A stretch of DNA of 35,056 nt from a virus. The position numbers and the translations under genes were made by a program. Positions 15,350 through 22,201 of the stretch are shown one piece after another. The stretch is taken from positions 1 through 35,056 of the IMG/VR virus record IMGVR_UViG_3300029448_004129; one strand, written 5' to 3'. Each line of letters opens with the position of its first letter. Position 1 is the stretch's first letter. A model generated the notes under the pieces. The model did no database searches and was not told the origin of the DNA. It worked only from the letters and a program-made list of their open reading frames with translations.

Positions 15350-16056
15350 TAAAAATAGTTTTTTGGAAATTTATCTCTATTGGTGTATATCATGTTACCA
15401 GATACGCTTATCCGTTCACCTGGCGTCTTGTAGGGATATACCATGTGTGTCAACATAGCAGGAAATATCCATAGCACACCAACTACTGGCCAGACTTTAA
15501 CCTGCATGGTCTTCCATTTAAGATGTCTCGGCATCGTGTCCAGTTCATTCTCAAACATGAGACTACCCGGTGTTGGTGAGTTCGCCACATGATTGTTGAT
15601 CTCATCTTCCCATGGTGGTAATTTTAAAAACGTTACATAACTCAGATCACCTGAATGGTTGTGTGGTGGATTAAATTCACCCTCTCTCATAAAGTTGACC
15701 CACATATCGTGTAGGTGCATTTCAACCATGAATGTGTCGATTCCTTCTTCCATTTGAAGTTGCCTACTTAAACCATGATAGTCTTCATGTGCTTTTCTGT
15801 AGTGACCAAAGAATGATCCAACTTCTTCTAAGAACCACTTTCTATCTTGTATGGTATAATGGTGTTCAGATTTTAGATGTCCTGCTAAATCTTTGTTAGC
15901 GGGATTATTTAACAATCTTGCTCTATCAAGCAAACCGTTTGTAACATGGTCTGGCATTTTTATACCCATGATGAATGGGCCAAAGTTCGCACCTTCCCAG
16001 TTTACACCTTTTTCTAATTGTGATGTGGGTATAGTAATCTTTTCTTCTTCGTTCAT
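15349..16056 (-). CDS. 2OG-Fe(II) oxygenase-like protein
   Basis: The 235-residue protein has the layout of the phage 2OG-Fe(II) dioxygenases common in marine T4-like phages. FNPPHNHSGDLSYVTFL (128-144) supplies candidate iron ligands (H132 or H134, and D137). THMVYPYKTPGERISVSGN (203-221) supplies the distal His (H204) and the 2-oxoglutarate-binding Arg (R215). Such enzymes hydroxylate proteins, small molecules or bases. This one is not an obvious TET/JBP or AlkB member by motif. Its start overlaps gp47 and its stop overlaps gp46, so it is inserted into the T4 47-46 pair and is probably late-early co-expressed with them. Substrate unknown. Confidence 0.88.
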   Translation of the reverse strand: MNEEEKITIPTSQLEKGVNWEGANFGPFIMGIKMPDHVTNGLLDRARLLNNPANKDLAGHLKSEHHYTIQDRKWFLEEVGSFFGHYRKAHEDYHGLSRQLQMEEGIDTFMVEMHLHDMWVNFMREGEFNPPHNHSGDLSYVTFLKLPPWEDEINNHVANSPTPGSLMFENELDTMPRHLKWKTMQVKVWPVVGVLWIFPAMLTHMVYPYKTPGERISVSGNMIYTNRDKFPKNYF

Positions 16057-17111
16057 ACTTCTATGTCTCCTGCTTCTGTATATAAAGACTTTAATAATGT
16101 TTTCAACTTATCTTTATTCAAATCAGTTTCAAGTTGTTCGATATAGTTATCCAACAACGTTGGTGTGTCCTCACTTCTCTCAGCGATATCATCTGCCACG
16201 GTAGAAGCGTCTAGGTCAGAATAGTCTTCTATAACTTTTATATCATTTATATCTGTTTTATAGAAACCATCTAAAAACTTGTCGAATAAGAAATAATCTT
16301 TTTTCTTTTCAACTATCAGTTTTATATATTTGTCTTTGTATTTGTCAAAGTCAAAATCTTTGTAATCGTTTTCTTCATCATTGTAATATATCTTTTCGTG
16401 TATCGTGTATGGATTCTTTATGTGTTTTATCTCTCTTGTTTCTGTATCTAATATATGAAACCCTTTTGGACAATTATGATCTGCCCAGTTAAATTCATAT
16501 GGACTACCAAGATAGAATATGTGACCATCATCAGATTTTTTATGAAAGTGACCAGATAATATGGTCTCAAATCTTCTAAACAATTTTTTCTCTAATCCAT
16601 TTGTAGAGATATGTCCGTTGTGCATTTCGAAACCTTTAATCTCTAGGTGACCCAATACAATGTCGGCACTCTCTTGTTCTAACATCATAGTTGTTTGTTC
16701 TATGTTTTGTGAGTTAACCCATGGTAAAAATAACATCTTCATACCACCTATTGTTTGAACAGTTGGTTCTCTATGAACATTAAACATAATAGGGTCTAAT
16801 AATTCATCTGGTGCATTTATATCATTTGTATTCTTATAATAAGTATCATGGTTGCCCACAATAATATCTACATTACGTCTACCATCTATCAATCGTTTTA
16901 CAAAATTATTGTTAAAGTCTGATAATGTTTTAAAATTAACAAACTTACGTCTGTCTAATACATCACCAAGGTGTATAACGTCTTGTATATGATTTGCTTC
17001 GATATACGGAAAGAATATCTCATCATAAAACTTATAAAAGTATTTGTTGTAATGAGGGTTATCGTTTCTTGCACCAAAGTGGGTATCTGCTAGTAATGCT
17101 ATTTCTGTCAT
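16053..17111 (-). CDS. 47: Recombination endonuclease subunit, Mre11-like (T4 gp47)
   Basis: The 352-residue product (T4 gp47: 339) carries the calcineurin-type phosphoesterase motifs: LADTHFGARND near the N-terminus, IHLGDVLDRR, IVGNHDTYYKN, GHLEIKGF and LSGHFHKK followed by LGSPYEFNW. These bind the two Mn ions of the Mre11 nuclease. It works with gp46 on DNA ends. It overlaps gp55 at its start and the oxygenase at its end by ATGA. The oxygenase between 47 and 46 is a departure from T4, where small genes also lie between them. Confidence 0.97.
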   Translation of the reverse strand: MTEIALLADTHFGARNDNPHYNKYFYKFYDEIFFPYIEANHIQDVIHLGDVLDRRKFVNFKTLSDFNNNFVKRLIDGRRNVDIIVGNHDTYYKNTNDINAPDELLDPIMFNVHREPTVQTIGGMKMLFLPWVNSQNIEQTTMMLEQESADIVLGHLEIKGFEMHNGHISTNGLEKKLFRRFETILSGHFHKKSDDGHIFYLGSPYEFNWADHNCPKGFHILDTETREIKHIKNPYTIHEKIYYNDEENDYKDFDFDKYKDKYIKLIVEKKKDYFLFDKFLDGFYKTDINDIKVIEDYSDLDASTVADDIAERSEDTPTLLDNYIEQLETDLNKDKLKTLLKSLYTEAGDIEV

Positions 17112-17668
17112 GCCATAAAAAATTCTAACTTACGAGGTTCTTTCTTTTTTCGTTTGACTGGTTTATCTTTGTCATCTTTTTTTGGTTCTTCCTCGTATAT
17201 CATGTTCTTCTTTAGAAAGTCAGCGTAGGCATTTTGATATTCTGTGTTATCGCCTTCTTGTCTCACTATCTCATCTAGTCCACCCTTCATTATTAGTTTC
17301 TGTTTTATCGTAGTCTGTTTCTTCTCTTTCTGTATTCTACGAATAAAAGCATAATAGATTATTTGGGTGAAGTAGGCAAAGGGATTGTTTGATTTCTCTG
17401 GGTCAAAGTTAGCAACGTATTGCAAACAGTTTTCTATACCGTCAGATATCATATCCTCTTTATATGTGTAATTGATAAAGTTTGGTCTATACGATAAGTG
17501 GTTAGCAATCTTCAAAAAACATTCACCAATATAATCAGATATTTTTGGATCTCTGTGGCCTCTTTTTCTTGCACTCACTACCTTCTTATGGTATTTTTTC
17601 ATTTCTTCAAGGAATAATTTGTTATCAACATAATGTTCCTTTTTCTTTTTCGTTATTGGTACATTCAT
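17108..17668 (-). CDS. 55: Late-transcription sigma factor (T4 gp55)
   Basis: The 186-residue product is the size of T4 gp55 (185) and has its sigma region-2-like block: YIGECFLKIANHLSYRPNF (about 46-64), EDMISDGIENCLQYVANFDPEKSNNPFAYFTQIIYYAFIRRI (about 71-112), then a Lys-rich tail ending RKLEFFMA. In T4 gp55 directs host RNA polymerase to TATAAATA, and its C-terminus binds the gp45 clamp; the tail LEFF here fits clamp binding. Such boxes occur before late genes in this window. The promoter puts +1 on or one base before the ATG, with no Shine-Dalgarno sequence. No gp33 gene is recognised here. Confidence 0.95.
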   Translation of the reverse strand: MNVPITKKKKEHYVDNKLFLEEMKKYHKKVVSARKRGHRDPKISDYIGECFLKIANHLSYRPNFINYTYKEDMISDGIENCLQYVANFDPEKSNNPFAYFTQIIYYAFIRRIQKEKKQTTIKQKLIMKGGLDEIVRQEGDNTEYQNAYADFLKKNMIYEEEPKKDDKDKPVKRKKKEPRKLEFFMA

Positions 17669-17675
17669 AGTTTAT

Positions 17676-17704
17676 ATTATATCATAATATAGTATAAAAG
17701 TCAA
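17676..17704 (-). promoter_or_regulatory. Sigma70-type promoter of gene 55
   Basis: TTGACT at 17704-17699, a 17-bp spacer and TATAAT at 17681-17676 with TGA before it. Seven bases separate the -10 from the ATG at 17668. Confidence 0.88.
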
Positions 17705-17762
17705 CCTCTTATACTAGATATATCTCATTTAATTTTTTTTTTATTATTTTTACATTTTATGC

Positions 17763-17791
17763 TTGACAATATTGGCATTTCCATGTATAAT
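17763..17791 (+). promoter_or_regulatory. Perfect consensus sigma70 promoter facing the plus strand
   Basis: TTGACA (17763-17768), 17 bp, TATAAT (17786-17791) is a full consensus match. A T-rich tract lies just upstream. It fires toward 17800 and beyond, against the direction of every gene. The only product would be an antisense RNA over the 17823-18278 gene, or a short unknown RNA. Confidence 0.75.
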
Positions 17792-17822
17792 GGGCCATGC
17801 CCCGGTTGTCAGAGTAATATGC

Positions 17823-18278
17823 TTAATGCTTCTTACGATTACCTTTAAGATATTCCATAGTCTCAAAATAATCATCATCATTCATTCTGTCTAATGCTTT
17901 TTGCATGTTGGTCTCTCTTTGTTTCTTTTCAAGGATAGGTTCCAACGTTTTCGTATAATTTAATCTCACATTATTATAGTAATCTTTTAAACTATCGTTA
18001 GGCACGGCAAGTGTCAAAACATGATTTTTATGGATAGAATAAATTTTATCAGTTGATTGGAAAACCCAAGGTCTTAACGCCATACGTTCTTCTACATAAT
18101 AAGCCTCTTCTTCTATCTCATTATTGTATAAATCAATTTTGTATGGTTCGTGTAATCTCAAAAAATCAGATCCCTCTTGTACATAAATGCCAGCGATAAC
18201 TTGTTCGCCAGAGGCTAATTTTAATAATCTTGCCACAGGTATCTTAACTGTTCTTGTCGTTGGTTTTTTATCTTCCAT
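17823..18278 (-). CDS. Unknown protein with possible LSm/SH3-like barrel
   Basis: The 151-residue product starts MEDKKPTTRTVKIPVARLL. Residues about 16-105 read as a small beta-barrel: LLKLASGEQVIAGIYVQEG resembles an Sm1-type strand-loop-strand, and IYSIHKNHVLTLAVPN could be the second half. The C-terminal 45 residues are helical and charged. The LSm comparison is my pattern reading and is tentative. It follows UvsW and precedes gp55. A TATAAATA box ends five bases before the ATG with no Shine-Dalgarno sequence, which suggests a leaderless late transcript. The 3' end faces an antisense promoter. Confidence 0.8.
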   Translation of the reverse strand: MEDKKPTTRTVKIPVARLLKLASGEQVIAGIYVQEGSDFLRLHEPYKIDLYNNEIEEEAYYVEERMALRPWVFQSTDKIYSIHKNHVLTLAVPNDSLKDYYNNVRLNYTKTLEPILEKKQRETNMQKALDRMNDDDYFETMEYLKGNRKKH

Positions 18279-18283
18279 ATTAT

Positions 18284-18291
18284 TATTTATA
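18284..18291 (-). promoter_or_regulatory. Late-type promoter TATAAATA adjoining a start codon
   Basis: Exact T4 late box on the minus strand, overlapping the end of uvsW. Five bases separate it from the ATG at 18278, so +1 would fall on or beside the start codon. The spacing equals that of the CTAAATAG box before the gene at 22134. Confidence 0.6.
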
Positions 18292-19753
18292 TATCCACAT
18301 TATGGAGTTCGTAGTCGAACTCTTGTTCAGTATAGAACCCTACTCTTTCCATAAAATGGTTAAGGGTAAAATTTTTTCTTTCTTTGTAAGAGAAGTCATC
18401 AGCAATATCATAAAGAGTTGCTTTGCTCTTACTATCACCAAGACGGAGCCCACGACCCAAAGACTGTAGAACTCTAATTTTAGATTTGGTAGGACTGGCG
18501 AATATAACATTGTGAAGATTCCTAATATTGATCCCAGTGCTAAAAGTTCCGTAACTCGCCACAATAATTGCGTTGTTTTCATTTTCTGTAATGCTCCTTA
18601 TAGTTTCTCTATCTTTTGTTTCTGTGCCACCAAATACAAAAAACAATTTTCTTGTTTGAGGGTCTAAAGTATCACCAATCATATCATACAGTATTTTACC
18701 ATGTTTGTCAACATATTGAAATAAAACTAATGTATTCCCTGTTTGATCTCTGGTTAAGTTTTTTATAAAGTTGTTTCTTCTTTCATGTGAAACAATAAAG
18801 TCCATCTCTTCCTGATACTTTAAATTTTTAACTTGAATACAATCCTCTTTAGGGTATTTTAACACCACACATTGTATCTTTAAATCTGCTAGTTGTTTTT
18901 TATCAATCAACTCTCTAGTCGTTGTAACATGGGTGACTGGTCCAAATAAACCTTCTAGTACCAATTTGTGTACCTTACTGTCATCTAACGTCCCGGTTGT
19001 GCCTATACGAAAGTTTGCGTTGACAAGGTTACCCATAATCTTTTGTAACTCTTTTGATTTATATAAATGTGCCTCATCACCTATAACACAATCAAACTGT
19101 TCAAACCATTTCTTCTCAAAGGTCGCCAGTGATTGCCATGTTGATACTACCACAGGTTTCTTATCATCAATCTCGTACCCATAATATTTTCTTTGTACAT
19201 AATCCTCTGCCTTCCAACTGTAGTCTTCGAAGTCTTTATACATTTGTTCTACCAGTGATGTGGTTGGCACTACCAATAAACTTCTCTTACCAAGTGTTGT
19301 CATCATTCTTATAATACAGTAGATGATTAGAGACTTACCAGAAGCGGTTGGACTCAATAAAATACAACGTCTATGGTTGATTGCATGTGCGAAAGCGTCA
19401 AGTTGGTAATCTCTTATTTTTAGGGATTTCGTTAAAATTTTGTCAACAAACTTGGAAAAATCGTCTCTAGGAACGCTACCAGTCCTGTTTAAGCCATCGG
19501 GTAGTATGATTGTATGTCTGTTTTTTTCGCAAAAATGCTGTACATACGGCACTAACCCTCTATACAGTTTTCCAGTCGCTTTACTGTATAACCGTATCTT
19601 ACCATCCCATCTTTTGGCACGTACTGATGGCATGAAACTTGCACCGGGTACTTGAAACGTAAAAAAATCAGAAAGGTCTTGTTGTAATCCAAGATCCTCT
19701 GTTTTACATTTGACGTATGCTTGATTAAAGATTTCTATTGTTAATTCGCTCAT
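18287..19753 (-). CDS. uvsW: DNA/RNA helicase UvsW
   Basis: The 488-residue product (T4 UvsW: 503) is a superfamily 2 helicase. Walker A is SPTASGKS (134-141), motif Ia VVPTTSLVEQM, motif II DEAH (226-229), motif III TTGTLD, motif V VASYGTFSTGINI and motif VI QSLGRGLRLG. The N-terminal 80 residues include the DNA-binding region seen in T4 UvsW. It unwinds R-loops and branched DNA and helps switch from origin to recombination-dependent replication. It overlaps the upstream IGNGES gene by 29 bases. In T4 it is a late gene near uvsY, which agrees with its place here. Confidence 0.97.
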   Translation of the reverse strand: MSELTIEIFNQAYVKCKTEDLGLQQDLSDFFTFQVPGASFMPSVRAKRWDGKIRLYSKATGKLYRGLVPYVQHFCEKNRHTIILPDGLNRTGSVPRDDFSKFVDKILTKSLKIRDYQLDAFAHAINHRRCILLSPTASGKSLIIYCIIRMMTTLGKRSLLVVPTTSLVEQMYKDFEDYSWKAEDYVQRKYYGYEIDDKKPVVVSTWQSLATFEKKWFEQFDCVIGDEAHLYKSKELQKIMGNLVNANFRIGTTGTLDDSKVHKLVLEGLFGPVTHVTTTRELIDKKQLADLKIQCVVLKYPKEDCIQVKNLKYQEEMDFIVSHERRNNFIKNLTRDQTGNTLVLFQYVDKHGKILYDMIGDTLDPQTRKLFFVFGGTETKDRETIRSITENENNAIIVASYGTFSTGINIRNLHNVIFASPTKSKIRVLQSLGRGLRLGDSKSKATLYDIADDFSYKERKNFTLNHFMERVGFYTEQEFDYELHNVDI

Positions 19754-20546
19754 TTAATTCATCATAAGATATATTGGTCCAGTTATCTCTCTCATCTAAA
19801 TCATCTATGGGTTGCCCAACGTGTATGAACTCGTGGTCTTCGTACCTGTTCAATAATTTCTTTGTGTGGAATATCCAGTTTTGTGGGTCAACTGCTGCTG
19901 CCTTTTCTCCAACATACCCCTTTGTACCTTTATACACATTATTAACAGTTGATAACTTTGAATAATAATCATAACCTATCAGATATATTTTTTTCTCTAC
20001 GTCTGCTGCCATCATGGCAATCAATATACCTGCATTTGTTTTTTCATTCTTGTATTTACCCAGACCCATGACTTTATCTTTCTTCTTCGTCCAGGTTATG
20101 AGATAACCTTCTTGGTCTTCACTCAGGTAGAGTTTGAAGTCATCTTCATTTTTATCTTTATTTTCTTCCCTCATCTTCTTCATCAGGTCTTTATTATTTG
20201 CCCAACAAACAAAATATCTTTTCTTCTCACCCTTCCATACCCACTCGTCTGTGTATTCAGATATGTCTTCGATATCTTGTCCAAGAAACTTTGTGATTGT
20301 TTCTGGTTCAAATAGTTTGGGGTATAGTGTGTGTGGGTTCTTCTCCCATGACCTGAGATATACAGGATTGTCGAAAGCGTACCCACTACGATATATCTCA
20401 TGGCATATATTATAATCCATTGCCAATAATACGTCAGGTGTAAAGTCTCTAAAAAGACCATTACAACCATATATCTTGCCGTGTTCTTTTAGTTTATGTA
20501 AGTCAAGGTCTTTTCTACTCTCGCCATTACCTATACAAAATATCAT
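19725..20546 (-). CDS. GT42 sialyltransferase/DUF115-like protein, paralogue 1
   Basis: The 273-residue product opens MIFCIGNGESRKDLDLHKLK, then YGCNGLFRDFTPDVLLAMD (about 31-49). The GNGxS motif, the following 'l..l' and the GCN step resemble the CMP-binding start of GT42 sialyltransferases (AGNGPSLKEIDYSRL ... FRCN) and DUF115 proteins. The middle region has a charged insert (KMREENKDKNEDDFKLY, about 124-140). The C-terminal part has KIYLIGYDYYS and HEFIHVGQP. The next gene upstream is a shorter paralogue with the same motifs. A nucleotide-sugar transferase or Rossmann-type binder is inferred; no substrate can be named. It overlaps its neighbours on both sides. Confidence 0.82.
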   Translation of the reverse strand: MIFCIGNGESRKDLDLHKLKEHGKIYGCNGLFRDFTPDVLLAMDYNICHEIYRSGYAFDNPVYLRSWEKNPHTLYPKLFEPETITKFLGQDIEDISEYTDEWVWKGEKKRYFVCWANNKDLMKKMREENKDKNEDDFKLYLSEDQEGYLITWTKKKDKVMGLGKYKNEKTNAGILIAMMAADVEKKIYLIGYDYYSKLSTVNNVYKGTKGYVGEKAAAVDPQNWIFHTKKLLNRYEDHEFIHVGQPIDDLDERDNWTNISYDELNERINNRNL

Positions 20547-21103
20547 GCTAATCTCACATTCTCATAGTTGTTTAATATATTGTCCCAATTACCATATTGT
20601 ACAAATTTCATCTTTGGATATAATTCAAAAGTTTCTAAAAACTCTCTACTAGGAAATATCTTAGGATTAACTTTGAGTGGATAATTGTTACTACTCTTAT
20701 ATATGTTATTATGTTTACCAGTTTTATCATAGTCAAATCCAATCATGTGTACCTCTACACCACTCTCATACTTACCATCACCCAAATACTTAACACTATT
20801 TTTTGCAGCGGTTCGCAATGCCATAGTGCCACAATCTGGATAATCTACACCCCAATAAGTGATACGATTATATGCTAATCTACTTTCACTATCGTTTCGC
20901 CAACGATGTTGAAAAACCACTCTACGGTCTTTCCAACAATTTGCAAAAGTCACCTCGTTAGATATGCCCTTATCTTTACAGAAAAGATAATCTGTCCAGT
21001 AATCTCTATAGATGGCATTGCAACCATACTTAACACCTTTCAGTTTATCAATGTCTATATTTTTTCTACTCTCACCGTTACCAATAACCCAATGTATCAA
21101 CAC
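20543..21103 (-). CDS. GT42 sialyltransferase/DUF115-like protein, paralogue 2
   Basis: The 186-residue protein starts at a GTG at 21103 that overlaps the uvsY stop; a TTG one codon later is possible. It has VIGNGESRKNIDIDKLKG (about 6-23), YGCNAIYRDYWTDYLFCKD and VHMIGFDYD, matching paralogue 1 (CIGNGESRKDLDLHKLKE, YGCNGLFRDF, YLIGYDYY). It lacks the charged insert, which accounts for most of the size difference. Tandem duplication followed by divergence is the simplest reading. Nothing in the sequence shows the sugar or acceptor. Its stop overlaps paralogue 1 by ATGA. Confidence 0.82.
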   Translation of the reverse strand: MLIHWVIGNGESRKNIDIDKLKGVKYGCNAIYRDYWTDYLFCKDKGISNEVTFANCWKDRRVVFQHRWRNDSESRLAYNRITYWGVDYPDCGTMALRTAAKNSVKYLGDGKYESGVEVHMIGFDYDKTGKHNNIYKSSNNYPLKVNPKIFPSREFLETFELYPKMKFVQYGNWDNILNNYENVRLA

Positions 21104-21531
21104 TAGAAATCACCACCAGTAAACTTCTTCCACTCTATGGCGTTCTTAATTTGAAATGTACGGTTGTTTATTTGTTTAAGTGTGTCTTCACAAAACTTAC
21201 ATATCTGTTTTAGATATTCAATCTTTTGTCTTTGTTTGATGATACTATCGTCAGCGTCAATAAACTTATCCACATCTTGTCTCAAAACTTTTAGGTCAAA
21301 GTTTTCTTTCTGATATTCTTCTGGGTCTGCCTTACCAGTATAGAATAACCATCTCCTTACATGTAGTTTAGAGTAATCACTTTCTTCCTTCTTCAACATC
21401 AAAGCGTATGTTGAATATATTTTTAAGTATTTACTGTGTAGTGTTGGTGTAGATAAACTCTCTATATCAAGTTGAGTATCATCTATTGCCAGGTCTTTAG
21501 ACGCCTGGTCTTGTAGTTCTTCTAGTGTCAT
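21103..21531 (-). CDS. uvsY: Recombination mediator UvsY
   Basis: The 142-residue product (T4 UvsY: 137) begins MTLEELQDQASKDLAIDDTQL, as T4 UvsY begins MRLEDLQEELKKDVFIDSTKL. Shared features follow: the YSKW-like 'SKYLKIYS', a YTGKADPEEY segment matching YSGRGDGDEF, and a C-terminal helix with RTFQIKNAIEWKKF. UvsY loads the UvsX recombinase on gp32-coated single strands; neither partner is in this window. The gene lies between a tail-tube-fold gene and the IGNGES pair. Confidence 0.93.
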   Translation of the reverse strand: MTLEELQDQASKDLAIDDTQLDIESLSTPTLHSKYLKIYSTYALMLKKEESDYSKLHVRRWLFYTGKADPEEYQKENFDLKVLRQDVDKFIDADDSIIKQRQKIEYLKQICKFCEDTLKQINNRTFQIKNAIEWKKFTGGDF

Positions 21532-21543
21532 AGTGTCTCATAA

Positions 21544-22134
21544 TTATAATGTTGTATATGTATGTATCTTATATCCAAAGGTACAAGTTGCCGTTAGATA
21601 TTCCACATCCGTTAAGTTTTGGTTATACTCTAAAGCACTCAATGATTTAGGGTATATGTCTTGGTAATTAATTTCCATGATGGAAATATTTCTACTTGTC
21701 ATTACCATAAGTTTAGCGTCAGCAAAGATTGCACCATCTGGTGTCATTTTAGTAGGTCTACCTGCGTCAGTAGATGATGTTTGGGTTGATAATGGCATTC
21801 TATCGCCACCATCAGTAACCAATTCTCTATACTTCTCGTCACTATCTACCTGTGCTAACCCTGCCATCCAATCGTGTATCTGTTTGTATGTCTCTAAATT
21901 CTCATCTACTGTAAATGTGATAGTTAGATCATCAAAGGTTAAATCATTACCTGGTATCTTCAACTGTTGCAATCTAGTTGGTTGTGTCAACTCTGCCAGA
22001 GTTATACCTGGTATGTTCGCCTGTATAGTGTTGAACTCTACCTTTGGTATCTTTATACATTGGAATCTAAATTTTGTAGGATCTGCAAAATCCAGATTTA
22101 CGGGTTGTTTACTGTTTAAACTTGCTTCTGTCAT
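21544..22134 (-). CDS. Tail-tube-fold virion protein (gp19/gp54-like)
   Basis: The 196-residue product reads KFRFQCIKIPKVEFNTIQANIPG (about 21-43), LQQLKIPGNDLTFDDLTITFTVDENLETYKQIHDWM (about 56-91) and, at the C-terminus, LSALEYNQNLTDVEYLTATCTFGYKIHTY. This order (an 'iP.is' strand, G...f.pl.i.F..d......i..W, then a final 'f.V.F.Y') is that of the tail-tube family, including T4 gp19 and the C-terminal part of gp54. It is shorter than gp54 and distinct from the gp19 gene at 28324-28851. A tail-tube initiator or completion role (gp54 or gp3 position) is likely. A late-type CTAAATAG ends five bases before the ATG, and there is no Shine-Dalgarno sequence. Confidence 0.75.
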   Translation of the reverse strand: MTEASLNSKQPVNLDFADPTKFRFQCIKIPKVEFNTIQANIPGITLAELTQPTRLQQLKIPGNDLTFDDLTITFTVDENLETYKQIHDWMAGLAQVDSDEKYRELVTDGGDRMPLSTQTSSTDAGRPTKMTPDGAIFADAKLMVMTSRNISIMEINYQDIYPKSLSALEYNQNLTDVEYLTATCTFGYKIHTYTTL

Positions 22135-22138
22135 ACTA

Positions 22139-22146
22139 CTATTTAG
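22139..22146 (-). promoter_or_regulatory. Late-type promoter variant CTAAATAG
   Basis: On the minus strand CTAAATAG lies directly after the gp23 terminator. Its last TAAATA base is followed by five bases and the ATG at 22134. Spacing equals that at 18284-18291. Confidence 0.5.
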
Positions 22147-22150
22147 TCAA

Positions 22151-22178
22151 ATAAAAAAGGGGGCATATTGCCCCCCTT
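22151..22178 (-). terminator. Rho-independent terminator after gene 23
   Basis: On the minus strand the stem GGGGGC (22175-22170) and GCCCCC (22164-22159) with a 5-base loop is followed by TTTTTT. Flanking A and T bases extend it. It lies about 25 bases after the gp23 stop, as expected for a strongly expressed capsid gene. A weaker hairpin (CTCC-ATACT-GGAG) precedes it. Confidence 0.9.
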
Positions 22179-22201
22179 AAATCTCCAGTATGGAGGTGAA
22201 A

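Noticed and set aside
17797-17817. Six-codon plus-strand reading frame after the consensus plus promoter
   Set aside because: The ATG lies where leaderless starts occur elsewhere, but the peptide (MPRLSE) is too short to support as a gene.
17792-17822. Possible tRNA or structured RNA after the plus-strand promoter
   Set aside because: No complete cloverleaf, T-loop or acceptor stem can be drawn; only a 4-bp GGGC/GCCC hairpin is seen.
21543-21571. TATAAT before uvsY as a promoter
   Set aside because: The region 17 bp upstream reads TAAGAT, which is not a convincing -35, so it is probably chance in AT-rich DNA.
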